This document shows positions 16,004 to 25,472 of a DNA stretch of 64,000 nt, piece by piece. Origin of the DNA: Streptomyces capitiformicae (GTDB lineage Bacteria > Actinomycetota > Actinomycetes > Streptomycetales > Streptomycetaceae); NCBI RefSeq assembly GCF_002214185.1, contig NZ_CP022161.1:1426001-1490000 (forward strand), in the 5' to 3' direction. How positions within the stretch are numbered: the stretch's first letter is position 1; each line of letters opens with the position of its first letter. The notes below the pieces were generated by a model that was given only the letters and a program-made list of their open reading frames with translations, did no database searches and was not told the DNA's origin. The position numbers were made by a program, and so were the translations under genes.

Positions 16004-19000
16004 TCACCTGTCGGCCCTCCGGCAGGGCGGCCGATAGGTCCGCTGCGAGAAGTACTCCCGCCATTCGGCGCGGGTCAGGGATGGAGAGGCCGTCTCACAG
16101 ATCCGGGACGCGACCCGCCCGACGTCGGGGTCCCACAGCAGCACCGTCCAGTCCTCGCCGCCGGTGGCCAGCGTGTGGCCGTCCGGGCTGAACGCGAGCG
16201 CGTCGACCGCCTTGGTGTGGCCGGTCAGCAGGGCCGGCTCCCCGGCGTCGCCGCGCTCGCTCAGCTCGTACAACCGTACGGTGTGGTCGGAGCTCGCGGC
16301 GGCCAGGCTCCGGCCGTCCGGGGCGAAGGCGACCGACATGACACCGTCGGTGTAGCCCGCGAGCCGCTCGCGCGGCACCGGGTGGTGCCGGTCGCCGATG
16401 TCCCACAGCCGTACGGTGCGGTCCTCGCCGCCGGTGGCCAGGACCCGGTCGTCCGGGCCGAACGCCACGGACTTCACCGCGCCCGCATGGCCGGTGAGCA
16501 CCGCCAGGCGGGTGGGGTGACGCCGTACGGCCACGTTCCACAAGGTGGCCGTACGGCCGCGGTCGGCCACGGCCAGGGTGCGGCCGTCGTGGGCGAACGT
16601 CACGGAGTCCACCGCGCCGGCCGCCTCCAGCGCGGCCAGCGGGCGCGGCCGCCGTACGTCCGTCGCGTCCCACAGTCGTACGGTGCCCTGCTCGCCGCCG
16701 GTGGCAAGGGTGTGGCCGTCGGGGCTGAAGGCGACCGTGTTGACGTTGCCGACGCGGGCGGGGAGGGCATCCAGTAACCGGGGGTGGCGCGTGACAGCCG
16801 GATCCCAGAGCCGTACGGTTCCGTCGGCGCTGGCGCTGGCCAGGGCGCGGCCGTCCGGGCGGAAGGCCACGGAGTTGACCGGTCCGGTGTGGCCGGTGAG
16901 CGGGGGCAGGGCCCGGGGTCGGCGGGGGTCCGTGAGCCGCCACAGCCGTACCGTGCGGTCGTAGCTGCCGGTGGCCAGCAGCCGTCCGCCGGGGCTGATG
17001 GCGACGGAGTAGACCGAACTGCTGTGGCCGGTCAGGGCCGGGCCGGGAAGGTCCCACAGCCGTGTGGTCTCGTCGAGGCTGCCGGTGGCGAGCGTACGGC
17101 CGTCGGGGCTGAGCGCGAGCGCTCCGATGCTGTTGGTGTGGCCGGCCAGCACCGCCGGTTCGCGGGCCGCCCCGGGACCGGCCACCTCCCACAGGCGTAC
17201 GTTGGCGTCCATTCCGGCGGCGGCCAGGGTGCGGCCGTCCGGGCCGAAGCCCACGGCGTCGACCTCGTCGGTGGGGCCGCCGAGCACCCGACCGGGACGG
17301 AGGTCGTGCGGCGTGGCCGCGTCCCACAGGCGGACCGTGTGGTCGGCGCCGCCGGTCGCCAGGCCACGTCCGTCCGGGGTGAACGCCATCGCGTTCACCG
17401 TGCCGTCATGCCCGACCGCGGTGGACCGCTCGTGCGGCCGCCCTCCCTCGGCGGTCAACTCCCAGAGCCGGGCGGTGCCGTCGGTGTGGCCCGTGGCCAG
17501 CGTCCGCCCGTCCCGGGTGAACGCCGCCGCCGTCACCGTCTCCCGTACCTTCAGCACGGAGAGGGCGTGCGGCCGGGCGGAGTCCGGCAGCGCCCACACC
17601 CGGATCGCGTCACGGACGGCCGTCGTGAGCGTGTGCCCGCCGGGTCCGAACCCGACTCCGACGACCGGACCGGTACCGGCGGGCAGACGGGCCAGGAGCC
17701 GGGGCCGTCGTACGTCGTCGATGTCCCAGACCGCCACCGCGCCGCCGTCGTCCCCCGCGGCCAGCAGCCGGCCGTCCGGGGCGATGGCGACCGTGCGAAC
17801 GGGGCCGTCCAGGCCGGCCGGTGCGCTCAGCTCGCGGGGCCGGTGGGGATCGGTGACCCGCCACAGCCGTACGGCCCCGTCGGTGTCGCCCGTGGCGAGG
17901 ACGCGGCCGTCGGCGCCGAACGCCAGCGCCGTGACCGCGCCCGGCCGGATGGGCAGTTGGGTGGCGTACGGCGTGGCGAAGGTGCTGAGCAGACTGCCGC
18001 GTGCCTCGGGGGTCGGGGAGAGGCGGTAGGCGGCCAGGCTCAGCTGGGCGGCCAGCGCGGGGGTGACGGGGCGTAGCGCGGCGGCGCGTTCGGCGGCCCG
18101 CTGGGAGCTGACGACGTCCCGCTGTCGGTCGGCGGCCCGCTGCGCGCGCACGGCGACGACAGCGGTCGTACTCGCCAGGACGAGCAGGACGCTCAGCAGC
18201 GCCACCATCTGGTTGCGGAACCGGGAGCGACGCCGCGCCGCCATGTGTTCGGCCGTACGCGCGGCCAGGCTCGCGTCGAGGAACTCCCGCTCCCTGCCGG
18301 ACAGGGTCGTACGGGCGAGGCCGGCGGCCATGTCGAGGCGGGTGCCCCGATACAGGGCGCCGGGATCCCGGCCCAGCGCCGCCCAGGCCTCGGCCGCGTC
18401 GGTGAGCCGGCGCAGGGTCCGCGCGGCCTCGCGGTCCTCGGTCAGCCAGCCGTGCAACCGGGGCCAGCAGCGGATCAGCGCCTCATGGGCCAGCTCCACC
18501 CGCTCCCGGTCCCGGATCAACAGCCGTGCCTCGACCGCTCGTTCGAGTACGGTGTCGAGGGGGGCGCCGTCGACCCCCGCCAGGCCTTCCAGCTCCGCCA
18601 GTGGCGCCGGCCGGCGGGTGTCCTCCGTGCCGTCGCCCAGCGCGGTCAGCCGCACGAACACCCGCCGGGCCAGCTTGCGCTGCTCCTCGTCCAGCCGCTG
18701 GTAGAACTCCTCCGCCGTGCGCGCCAGGCCGCCCTCGATGCCGCCGAGCGCCTCGAAGGCCTCCAGCGTCAGCGCGTTGCCCCGCCGCCTGTGCCAGGTC
18801 TGCAGCAGGGCGTGCGACAGCAGGGGAAGGACGCCGGCCTGGCCGTGCGCCTGTGCCGTGAGCGTCGCCAGCAGGGCGCCCTCGACGGTCAGTCCGGCGC
18901 GCTGGGCGGGCCCTACGACCACCTGGCGCAGCGCGTCCACGCTCATCGGCCCGACCGGGACCTGTGCGTCGCGCATCGCCGTCACGAGAAGGGGATGGCG

Positions 19001-19837
19001 GGTGCAGTGGGCGTAGAAGTCGGCCCGTATTCCCAAGGCCACGCGGCAGCCGCCGGTCTCGGCCGTGGCGGCGGTGACCAGGGCCTCGATGAAGCGGTCC
19101 CGTTCCGCCTCGTCCCGGCAGAGCGTGAAGCTCTCCTCGAACTGGTCGACCACCAGCACCAGTTCGCCGTGCTCCGAAGAAGAGCCTGCGGTGATCTGGC
19201 GTGCCACCCGTCCCAGGTTCCCCGGGTCCTCCCGCAGCTCGCCGTACAGCCCGCCGGGCGTGACCCCCGCCAGTGCCGCCAGCCGCACCGCGCACTCCTC
19301 CAGCGGCCGTGGCCCCGGCGTCAGCACGACGGTCGTCGCGGCGGCCCGCAGGCGTGGCACGAGCCCCGCCCGCAACAGCGACGACTTGCCCGAGCCGGAG
19401 GCCCCGATCACCACCACGAACCGCTGTCGCTCCAGCCGCTCGGTCAGGTCCTCCACCAGCTGTTCCCGGCCGAAGAACCACTCCGCGTCCTGCTCACGGA
19501 ACGGCCGCAGACCCGCGTACGGCGCGGGTACGCCGTTGTCCTCCCCCGGCCCCGGACCGGCCTCCCCCTCACCGAGGCCCTCCGCCGTCTCCCGCCAACG
19601 CCGCTGCCACTCCCGCACATCGCCATCGCAGGCGCGTACGTACGCGAGTGTCACCGCGAGCGTCGGAAGCCGTTGCCCCGAGGCGGCGGACGAGAGGGTG
19701 GAGATCGAGTAGTGCGCCTGCTCCGCCAGTTTCCGGTACGGCGGATTTCCGGCTTGCTTCCGTAACCGCCGCAAACCCGCGGCGAACTCCAGTAAGGGGC
19801 CGTTCCCCGCATCCAGCGGGCGTTCCTTGCGCGGCAT
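16004..19837 (-). CDS. HTH / STAND-type ATPase / WD40-repeat protein
   Basis: The protein has 1277 residues from ATG 19837, with GGGAGGTG 6-7 bases upstream; the frame extends to 19999 but that part is not protein-like and runs into the divergent aidB promoter. Residues about 1-85 form an XRE-like helix-turn-helix (KLAEQAHYSISTLSSAASGQ). Residues about 110-500 are a P-loop NTPase of the nSTAND type, with GLRPFREQDAEWFFGRE, Walker A GASGSGKSSL and Walker B LVLVVDQFEES. One membrane-like helix follows (MVALLSVLLVLASTTAVVAV), then 14 WD repeats ending in variants of TVRLWD, enough for two seven-bladed propellers. Such proteins sense ligands or partners and may act as NLR-like switches. No effector domain was seen. 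Confidence 0.9.
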   Translation of the reverse strand: MPRKERPLDAGNGPLLEFAAGLRRLRKQAGNPPYRKLAEQAHYSISTLSSAASGQRLPTLAVTLAYVRACDGDVREWQRRWRETAEGLGEGEAGPGPGEDNGVPAPYAGLRPFREQDAEWFFGREQLVEDLTERLERQRFVVVIGASGSGKSSLLRAGLVPRLRAAATTVVLTPGPRPLEECAVRLAALAGVTPGGLYGELREDPGNLGRVARQITAGSSSEHGELVLVVDQFEESFTLCRDEAERDRFIEALVTAATAETGGCRVALGIRADFYAHCTRHPLLVTAMRDAQVPVGPMSVDALRQVVVGPAQRAGLTVEGALLATLTAQAHGQAGVLPLLSHALLQTWHRRRGNALTLEAFEALGGIEGGLARTAEEFYQRLDEEQRKLARRVFVRLTALGDGTEDTRRPAPLAELEGLAGVDGAPLDTVLERAVEARLLIRDRERVELAHEALIRCWPRLHGWLTEDREAARTLRRLTDAAEAWAALGRDPGALYRGTRLDMAAGLARTTLSGREREFLDASLAARTAEHMAARRRSRFRNQMVALLSVLLVLASTTAVVAVRAQRAADRQRDVVSSQRAAERAAALRPVTPALAAQLSLAAYRLSPTPEARGSLLSTFATPYATQLPIRPGAVTALAFGADGRVLATGDTDGAVRLWRVTDPHRPRELSAPAGLDGPVRTVAIAPDGRLLAAGDDGGAVAVWDIDDVRRPRLLARLPAGTGPVVGVGFGPGGHTLTTAVRDAIRVWALPDSARPHALSVLKVRETVTAAAFTRDGRTLATGHTDGTARLWELTAEGGRPHERSTAVGHDGTVNAMAFTPDGRGLATGGADHTVRLWDAATPHDLRPGRVLGGPTDEVDAVGFGPDGRTLAAAGMDANVRLWEVAGPGAAREPAVLAGHTNSIGALALSPDGRTLATGSLDETTRLWDLPGPALTGHSSSVYSVAISPGGRLLATGSYDRTVRLWRLTDPRRPRALPPLTGHTGPVNSVAFRPDGRALASASADGTVRLWDPAVTRHPRLLDALPARVGNVNTVAFSPDGHTLATGGEQGTVRLWDATDVRRPRPLAALEAAGAVDSVTFAHDGRTLAVADRGRTATLWNVAVRRHPTRLAVLTGHAGAVKSVAFGPDDRVLATGGEDRTVRLWDIGDRHHPVPRERLAGYTDGVMSVAFAPDGRSLAAASSDHTVRLYELSERGDAGEPALLTGHTKAVDALAFSPDGHTLATGGEDWTVLLWDPDVGRVASRICETASPSLTRAEWREYFSQRTYRPPCRRADR

Positions 19838-19992
19838 CGCCGCACCTCCCCGTGCTCCCCGTGCTCCCCGTTCCCCCGTGCAACGGCGCGCACGGGTCGC
19901 CCCATTTTGACGGAACCAAGGCCTGCTGAACACCGTCACACCCGGCCGGTCCCGCCCGCGCGTGGCAGGCCGTGCGCGGGTAGGTTCCAGAC

Positions 19993-21666
19993 ATGGCACC
20001 CAGCACCCACGAAGTGACCAATCAGGCTCCGCCGCTGGTGGGCTACGACGTCTTCACCACCGACCGGGTCCTGGTCGAGGCGGTCGAGCGGCACCTGGCC
20101 GCCGATCTCGTCGACGAGGCGCGCGCGGAGCTGTCAGGGCTCGGGCGCGCGACGGGCTCCGCGCAGGTGCAGGAGTGGGCCAGGCTGGCCAACGACAACC
20201 CCCCGAAGCTGCGCACGCACGACCGGTACGGCAACCGGATCGACGAGGTCGAGTTCCACCCGTCCTGGCACCGGCTCCTCGGCAAGGGTGTGTCGGCAGG
20301 GCTCACGGCGGCCTGGGGTCGGCCCGGCGGGCATGTGCGACGCGCCGCCGGGTTCCTCCTCTGGAGCCAGGCCGAAGCGGGCAACGGCTGCCCCCTGTCG
20401 ATGACCCACGCGGCGGTGCCCGCCCTGCGCACCGACCCGGCGCTCGCCGCCGAGTGGGAGCCACGGCTGACGGCCATGGTCTACGACGAGGACCTGCGGC
20501 CCCCGGCGCGGAAGGCCGGTGTGCTCTTCGGGATGGGCATGACGGAGAAGCAGGGCGGCAGCGACGTACGCGCCAACACGACGGCGGCACGGCCGCTCGC
20601 GGAGGACGGGACGTACGAGCTGACGGGGCACAAGTGGTTCTGCTCGGCACCGATGTCGGACGCTTTCCTGGTACTGGCCCAGGCACCCGGCGGGTTGACG
20701 TGCTTCCTGGTGCCGCGGGTGCTGGCGGACGGCACGCGCAACGTGTTCCGGATCCAGCGGCTCAAGGACAAGCTGGGCAACCGGTCGAACGCCTCCGCCG
20801 AGGTCGAGTTCGCGGGGACCTGGGCGCAGCGGGTCGGCGACGAGGGCCGGGGCGTGCGGACGATCATCGAGATGGTGGCCGCGACCCGGGTGGACTGCGC
20901 GCTGGGCGCCGCCGCGCTGATGCGGCAGGCGGTGGCGCAGGCGGCGCACCACTGCGCGCACCGGGAGGCGTTCGGCGGGAAGCTGATCGACAAACCGCTG
21001 ATGCGCAATGTCCTCGCGGATCTGGCGCTGGAGTCGGAGGCGGCGACGACGCTGGCGATGCGGCTGGCGGCGGCGTACGACGCGGCTGAGGCGGGAGCAG
21101 GAGAAGGGGCTGCGGCTGGGGCGGGCGACGAGAACGAACGCTCGTTCTTGCGGCTGGCGGTGCCGATCACCAAGTACTGGGTGACCAAGCGCTGCACCCC
21201 GACGGTCGTGGAGGCCTCCGAATGCCTCGGCGGCAACGGCTATGTCGAGGAGTCCGGCATGCCGCGTCTCCTGCGCGAGTCGCCGCTCAACTCGATCTGG
21301 GAGGGCGCCGGAAACGTCCAGGCCCTCGACGTGCTGCGCGCCCTCCAGCGCGAACCGCGCGCGCTCGACGCCTACTTGAGGGAGGTCGGCCGCGCCCGTG
21401 GCGCCGATCACCGCCTCGACGGCGCCATCAAGAACCTGCTGACCGAACTCGCCGACCTCGACGGCATCGAGGCCCGCGCCCGCCGCCTCGTGGAACGCCT
21501 CGCCCTCGTCCTCCAGGGCGCCCTCCTCGTCCAGTACGCGCCCCCGGCCGTCGCCGACGCGTTCTGCGCCTCCCGGCTGGGCGGCGACTGGGGCTCGGCC
21601 TTCGGAACCCTGCCGCACACCCTGGACCTGGCGTCGGTGGTGGAACGGGCACGCCCGGTGAACTGA
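19993..21666 (+). CDS. aidB: Acyl-CoA dehydrogenase family protein, AidB-like
   Basis: The 557-residue length and the distinctive early segment (NDNPPKLRTHDRYGNRIDEV, FHPSWHRLLGKGV) are those of the AidB branch rather than of short-chain dehydrogenases. The FAD-binding dehydrogenase core shows GMGMTEKQGGSDVRANTT, the His-Lys-Trp-Phe substrate loop and ECLGGNGYVEESGMPRLLRE. E. coli AidB is induced by alkylation and binds DNA, but many actinobacterial homologues are not tested. It starts at ATG 19993, 155 bp from the divergent WD40 gene. A low-complexity Ala/Gly insert (AEAGAGEGAAAGAGDENE) at about residues 367-385 is unusual. Confidence 0.88.
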   Translation: MAPSTHEVTNQAPPLVGYDVFTTDRVLVEAVERHLAADLVDEARAELSGLGRATGSAQVQEWARLANDNPPKLRTHDRYGNRIDEVEFHPSWHRLLGKGVSAGLTAAWGRPGGHVRRAAGFLLWSQAEAGNGCPLSMTHAAVPALRTDPALAAEWEPRLTAMVYDEDLRPPARKAGVLFGMGMTEKQGGSDVRANTTAARPLAEDGTYELTGHKWFCSAPMSDAFLVLAQAPGGLTCFLVPRVLADGTRNVFRIQRLKDKLGNRSNASAEVEFAGTWAQRVGDEGRGVRTIIEMVAATRVDCALGAAALMRQAVAQAAHHCAHREAFGGKLIDKPLMRNVLADLALESEAATTLAMRLAAAYDAAEAGAGEGAAAGAGDENERSFLRLAVPITKYWVTKRCTPTVVEASECLGGNGYVEESGMPRLLRESPLNSIWEGAGNVQALDVLRALQREPRALDAYLREVGRARGADHRLDGAIKNLLTELADLDGIEARARRLVERLALVLQGALLVQYAPPAVADAFCASRLGGDWGSAFGTLPHTLDLASVVERARPVN

Positions 21667-21909
21667 CCTCTTTCGAGTGGTGCGGCACGGGAGTGGTGCT
21701 GCGCCGACACGGCACCACCCCCGTCCTGTCCGGCCCCGATGATCGGAGCGCACGCCGCACTGGGGCGACGTTGGACAAGTGTCAAGGACCACACGGCCGT
21801 TCGCCAGGGTTGCAGGGGGTTGCAAGTCGTCTGCGCTCTGTGGCCGAAGTGTGCCCCTCCGTGGCCGAGGAACGGCAGACTATGAAACCCGCGTCAAGGG
21901 GAGGAACGA

Positions 21910-23250
21910 GTGGCGCACTCGCCGATGGATGTCACGCGGCTCATCGCCACGGACGCCGCCCGGGCGTCACGGGTGCTCGGCGGCATACGCGCCTCCGCCC
22001 TCTCCGGCTCCGGCCCGGACTCCGACTCCGAATCCGGCAGACGTCCCAGACCCGTCCCGCGCCCGGCGATCCGGGAGTCCTGGAACCGCATGCTGCACAG
22101 CGGGATCGACCCCGACCACGACTTCCGGGTGGACCTGCTCAGCCGCGACGAGGTGGAGCGCCGCCGCCAGACGTCACCACTGCGCCATGTACTGCCGGTG
22201 CTGCGCGAAGGCCTGCTGGCCCTCGCGGACACCTCGCAGCACATCATGATGGTCGCGGACGCCGACGCCCGGGTGCTGTGGCGGGAGGGCAGCACGGCGG
22301 TGCTCCGCAAGGCCGACGGGCAGGGACTCGGGATCGGCGCGGACTGGCGGGAGGAGACGGTGGGCACCAACGGCGTGGGCACTCCCCTCGTGTCCCGCCG
22401 CCCCGTACAGGTCTTCTCCGCCGAGCACTTCGTGCACGCCCTGCACTCCTGGACCTGCACCGGAGCCCCCATCACCGACCCGCGCGACGGCCGGCTCCTC
22501 GGCGCGGTGGACATCAGCGGCCCTCTGGAGACTCTGCACCCCTTCACCCTCGCGCTGGTGGACTCGGTCGCCAAACTCGCCCAGGCCCGTCTGCGTGACC
22601 TCCACCTGACCTCGCTGGAGCAACTGCGGGCGGTGGCGGCCCCGGTGCTGGCCCGTATCGACGGCCGCGCGATCGCCGTCGACAGGGACGGCTGGACGGC
22701 CGCGGTCACCGGCATGCCGTACACCAACCGTCTGGCCCTGCCCGACCCCGTCTCGCCGGGCCGCTGCTGGCTGCCCACGCTCGGCCTCTGCTGGGTCGAA
22801 CCCCTCCCCTCCGGCTGGTTGATACGCCCCACGGCGGACCCGCCCCCCGCCTCCACCGCCACCCACATCACCCTCGACCTCGCGCACCCGCGCCGCTCGA
22901 CAGTCACCGTCACCAGCTGCACCGGCTCCTGGACCCATGACCTCACCCCCCGCCACGCCGAACTCCTCTACCTCCTCGCCCTCCATCGCGGCGGCCGCAG
23001 TGCTTCCGCCCTGGCCGACGACATGTTCGGCGACCCCACCCGTACCGTCACCGTCCGCGCCGAGATGTCCCGCGTACGCCGCTACCTCGGCGCCTTCCTC
23101 GACCACCGGCCGTACCGTTTCACCGAACGCGCCAAGGTCGAAGTCCGCCTCCCCGAAAGCCCGTTGGACCTGCTGCCGCACTCGCTGGCACCGGGGGTGG
23201 TACGCGCCCGAGCGGCCTCGGGCGGTCAGCCGTGGCTGGAACGGAGGTGA
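21910..23250 (+). CDS. GAF-domain transcriptional regulator
   Basis: The 446-residue protein starts at GTG 21910 with a strong GGGGAGGAACGA upstream. Residues about 50-240 are a GAF sensor of the DhaR/acetoin-regulator type (IRESWNRMLHSGIDPD, then DWREETVGTNGVGTPL, then PITDPRDGRLLGAVDISG). The C-terminus (LTPRHAELLYLLALHRGG, then VTVRAEMSRVRRYLG) is a winged-helix-like DNA-binding region. It lacks the AAA+ domain of sigma54 activators, as expected in Streptomyces. The likely job is ligand-dependent gene control; target and ligand are unknown. It is transcribed in the same direction as the downstream secreted protein. Confidence 0.82.
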   Translation: MAHSPMDVTRLIATDAARASRVLGGIRASALSGSGPDSDSESGRRPRPVPRPAIRESWNRMLHSGIDPDHDFRVDLLSRDEVERRRQTSPLRHVLPVLREGLLALADTSQHIMMVADADARVLWREGSTAVLRKADGQGLGIGADWREETVGTNGVGTPLVSRRPVQVFSAEHFVHALHSWTCTGAPITDPRDGRLLGAVDISGPLETLHPFTLALVDSVAKLAQARLRDLHLTSLEQLRAVAAPVLARIDGRAIAVDRDGWTAAVTGMPYTNRLALPDPVSPGRCWLPTLGLCWVEPLPSGWLIRPTADPPPASTATHITLDLAHPRRSTVTVTSCTGSWTHDLTPRHAELLYLLALHRGGRSASALADDMFGDPTRTVTVRAEMSRVRRYLGAFLDHRPYRFTERAKVEVRLPESPLDLLPHSLAPGVVRARAASGGQPWLERR

Positions 23251-23394
23251 GGGATCTCCCTGTATTTCCCGCGTCAACGGGGTGACCCGTGGCCCACTGA
23301 CGTAGCATCCCTTCCAGGCCACCCCACCTGCCCCTCCGTCAAGATCCTGATGACGGGAAGCAGTTGGCCCGCGCCACCCCGGGAGGTTGGTTGT

Positions 23395-24741
23395 ATGAAG
23401 CACCGCGGCAGGCACCGTCGGCGCAGGAGAGGGCGTGCGCTGCGCGCGTCTCTGGCGGGGACCGCGCTGGCGCTCACGGCGGCGGCCACGTTGATCAGTA
23501 CGTCCCAGGCGACGGGGAGCGGCACGCCGGGCGCCCTGTCCTCGATCGGCTCCTCCTCCCAACTGCGTGAGTTCCAGCTGCGTGAGAGCCTCGTCGACGA
23601 GACCGCCCTCGACGCGCTGACCTCGGAGATGGGCGGCGGTGTCGGTGTCGACGAGGTGCTGGGCAGCGCCAATCACACGATGCGCACCGAGGCCGACTGC
23701 TACGACACCGAAAAGGCCGCCCTGCCCGTCGAGCCGGCGGTCGCCCGGGCGTACTGCTGGGAGTCCGGCGACGCCGTCAACGACAACTGGCTTCCCCAGT
23801 CCGTCACCACCTCCCGCGACAACCGGGTCATCGTCTCCGGATGGACGCACACGGCGCGCACCGGCGGCGCGGACGACGAGGGGCTCGCCAGGGTCGCCTT
23901 CGTCGACGCGAGTGATCCGGCGAACCTCACGTACCGGTGGACCCTTCTCGTCGTCCCGAAGGCCGACGGCGACGGATTCGAGGCCGTGCGCTCCGGGCTC
24001 GGCGGTATGGCCTGGTACGAGGACAAGCTGATCGTCACCGCGCGGAGCCCCGAGAGCACCGGACGGCAGGACGACTCCCTCTATGTCTTCGACCTCCGCC
24101 GGTTCCTCCGCGCCGATGTGACCGGCAGTGATGTCATCGGCAAGGTCGGCGACGGCTGGTCGGCCCATCACTACCGGTACGTGCTACCGGCGGTCGCCTC
24201 GTACAGCCCGTCGTCCGGCGGCGGCTGTGACGCGCGTGACAACGACGGGGTGCCCTGCTTCGGCTCCCTCTCGCTCGACCGGACATCGACCCCGCCCAGC
24301 GTCGTCGCGAACGAGTGGTTCCGGCCGAGCAGTGAGGAGCCTGCCCGCGTCTGGCGCTACGCCCTCGACATCACCCCCGAGCGCGTCGGCCTGCTCACCG
24401 CCTCCGGCGCCCGGGCCGACGTCGACGCGGTTCAGGCGTACGAGACCGGGGCCGCGGGTGTCCAGGGTGTCCTCTCCCACAAGGGCGACTGGTACGTCGG
24501 TCAGGCCGGCCGGGACCGCGAGGTGCGCGGCACGTTGTGGCGTCAGGACGAGGACGGCGCGCGGGCCGCCAAGTGCGCGGGCGACGTCGCGGGGAGCAAG
24601 GCGTACGCCTGCTGGGGGCGGCACACCGCCTCCCTCTCGTACTCGCCGGTGACCGGCGAAGTGTGGACGCTCACCGATCCGATCCCCGCGCGCGTGCTGT
24701 ACGCGGTGAGGCTGTCGAAGGTCGACAGCGCGCTGGGCTGA
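23395..24741 (+). CDS. Secreted protein, possibly beta-propeller
   Basis: The 448-residue protein begins at ATG 23395, with GGGAGG 8-10 bases upstream. The N-terminus has an Arg-rich n-region (KHRGRHRRRRRGRALRA) and a hydrophobic core ending TLISTSQA, consistent with Sec or possibly Tat export. The mature protein carries repeated short strands with Trp and Tyr (VIVSGWTHTA, MAWYEDKLIVTARS, SLYVFDLRRFL, GDWYVGQAG, YACWGRHTASLSYSP), reminiscent of propeller blades, and several Cys that could form disulfides. No catalytic motif was recognised. The function is unknown. Confidence 0.75.
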   Translation: MKHRGRHRRRRRGRALRASLAGTALALTAAATLISTSQATGSGTPGALSSIGSSSQLREFQLRESLVDETALDALTSEMGGGVGVDEVLGSANHTMRTEADCYDTEKAALPVEPAVARAYCWESGDAVNDNWLPQSVTTSRDNRVIVSGWTHTARTGGADDEGLARVAFVDASDPANLTYRWTLLVVPKADGDGFEAVRSGLGGMAWYEDKLIVTARSPESTGRQDDSLYVFDLRRFLRADVTGSDVIGKVGDGWSAHHYRYVLPAVASYSPSSGGGCDARDNDGVPCFGSLSLDRTSTPPSVVANEWFRPSSEEPARVWRYALDITPERVGLLTASGARADVDAVQAYETGAAGVQGVLSHKGDWYVGQAGRDREVRGTLWRQDEDGARAAKCAGDVAGSKAYACWGRHTASLSYSPVTGEVWTLTDPIPARVLYAVRLSKVDSALG

Positions 24742-24756
24742 TGATTTTCTGACCTC

Positions 24757-25323
24757 ATGAGCAGCAGTACGGTCACCACGTGGTCCCTGGAGCAGACGTC
24801 CCCGTGCGACCTCCTCCCCGCCGCCGCCCCCGACGGCGACGGCGTCCGTATCGTCCGCTCCGAGGTCCCCTCCCCCGAGTTCAGCCGGTTCCTCTACGCC
24901 TCTGTCGGCGGCGACATCCGCTGGATCGACCGGCTGCCGTGGTCGTACGCCCGCTGGCAGGAGTACCTGGACCGGCCCGGCGTGGAGACGTGGGTCGCGT
25001 ACGACCGGGGCACGCCCGCGGGGTATGTGGAGTTCGAGCCGCAGGACGCCGGGGCGGTGGAGATCGGGTACTTCGGGCTGATCCCGGCCTTCCGGGGCCG
25101 GCGCATCGGCGGGCATCTGCTGTCGTACGCGACCGCCCGGGCCTGGGACCTCGCCGACCGCTGGCCGGGGCTGCCGCCCACCAAGCGGGTCTGGCTGCGC
25201 ACCTGCACCCGGGACGGGGAGCACGCCATGGGCAACTACCTGCGGCGGGGGTTCAAGCTGTTCGACACCAAGGTGACCGAGGAGGCGGACGTGGCCGCGC
25301 CCGGACCTTGGCCCGGGGCCTAG
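24757..25323 (+). CDS. GNAT-family N-acetyltransferase
   Basis: The 188-residue protein starts at ATG 24757, only 15 bp after the secreted-protein stop. The GNAT core is visible: VEIGYFGLIPAFRGRRIGG contains the acetyl-CoA pyrophosphate-binding loop (R-x-x-G-x-G variant RGRRIGG), followed by HLLSYATARAWDL and the terminal NYLRRGFKLFDTKV. The substrate cannot be assigned. Confidence 0.9.
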   Translation: MSSSTVTTWSLEQTSPCDLLPAAAPDGDGVRIVRSEVPSPEFSRFLYASVGGDIRWIDRLPWSYARWQEYLDRPGVETWVAYDRGTPAGYVEFEPQDAGAVEIGYFGLIPAFRGRRIGGHLLSYATARAWDLADRWPGLPPTKRVWLRTCTRDGEHAMGNYLRRGFKLFDTKVTEEADVAAPGPWPGA

Positions 25324-25376
25324 GGCGTGTTGCGGAAGTCCCGTCGTCCGGATCGGGAATCATTCCCGGAGTCGCC

Positions 25377-25433
25377 ATGACCCACATCACATCGTCTCGC
25401 GATGCGAGACAACCCTGTCCGGAATGTGGATGA
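25377..25433 (+). CDS. Possible leader ORF 1 of the cys operon (18 aa, ends CPECG)
   Basis: An 18-codon ORF starts at ATG 25377 with CGGAG 5-6 bases upstream and ends in CPECG, placing two TGT cysteine codons directly before the stop. It lies 300 bp upstream of the sulfite reductase and contains the perfect palindrome 25394-25410. Cysteine codons near the end of a short leader are what a translation-coupled cysteine sensor would need. The coding status is uncertain. Confidence 0.35.
   Translation: MTHITSSRDARQPCPECG
25394..25410. promoter_or_regulatory. 17-bp perfect inverted repeat upstream of the cys operon
   Basis: GTCTCGC and GCGAGAC flank a 3-base GAT spacer. As DNA it could be an operator for a dimeric repressor of sulfur genes; as RNA it would be a 7-bp hairpin inside leader ORF 1. 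It is 323 bp upstream of the sulfite reductase start. Confidence 0.5.
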
Positions 25434-25472
25434 TGGTGGACTGAGTCTAAAGAGCCGTGCCACGCTTCCGTC

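Noticed and set aside
19838..19999. 54-codon extension of the WD40 protein to 19999
   Set aside because: It is Arg-rich, non-homologous and overlaps the aidB start region; ATG 19837 has a good ribosome-binding site.
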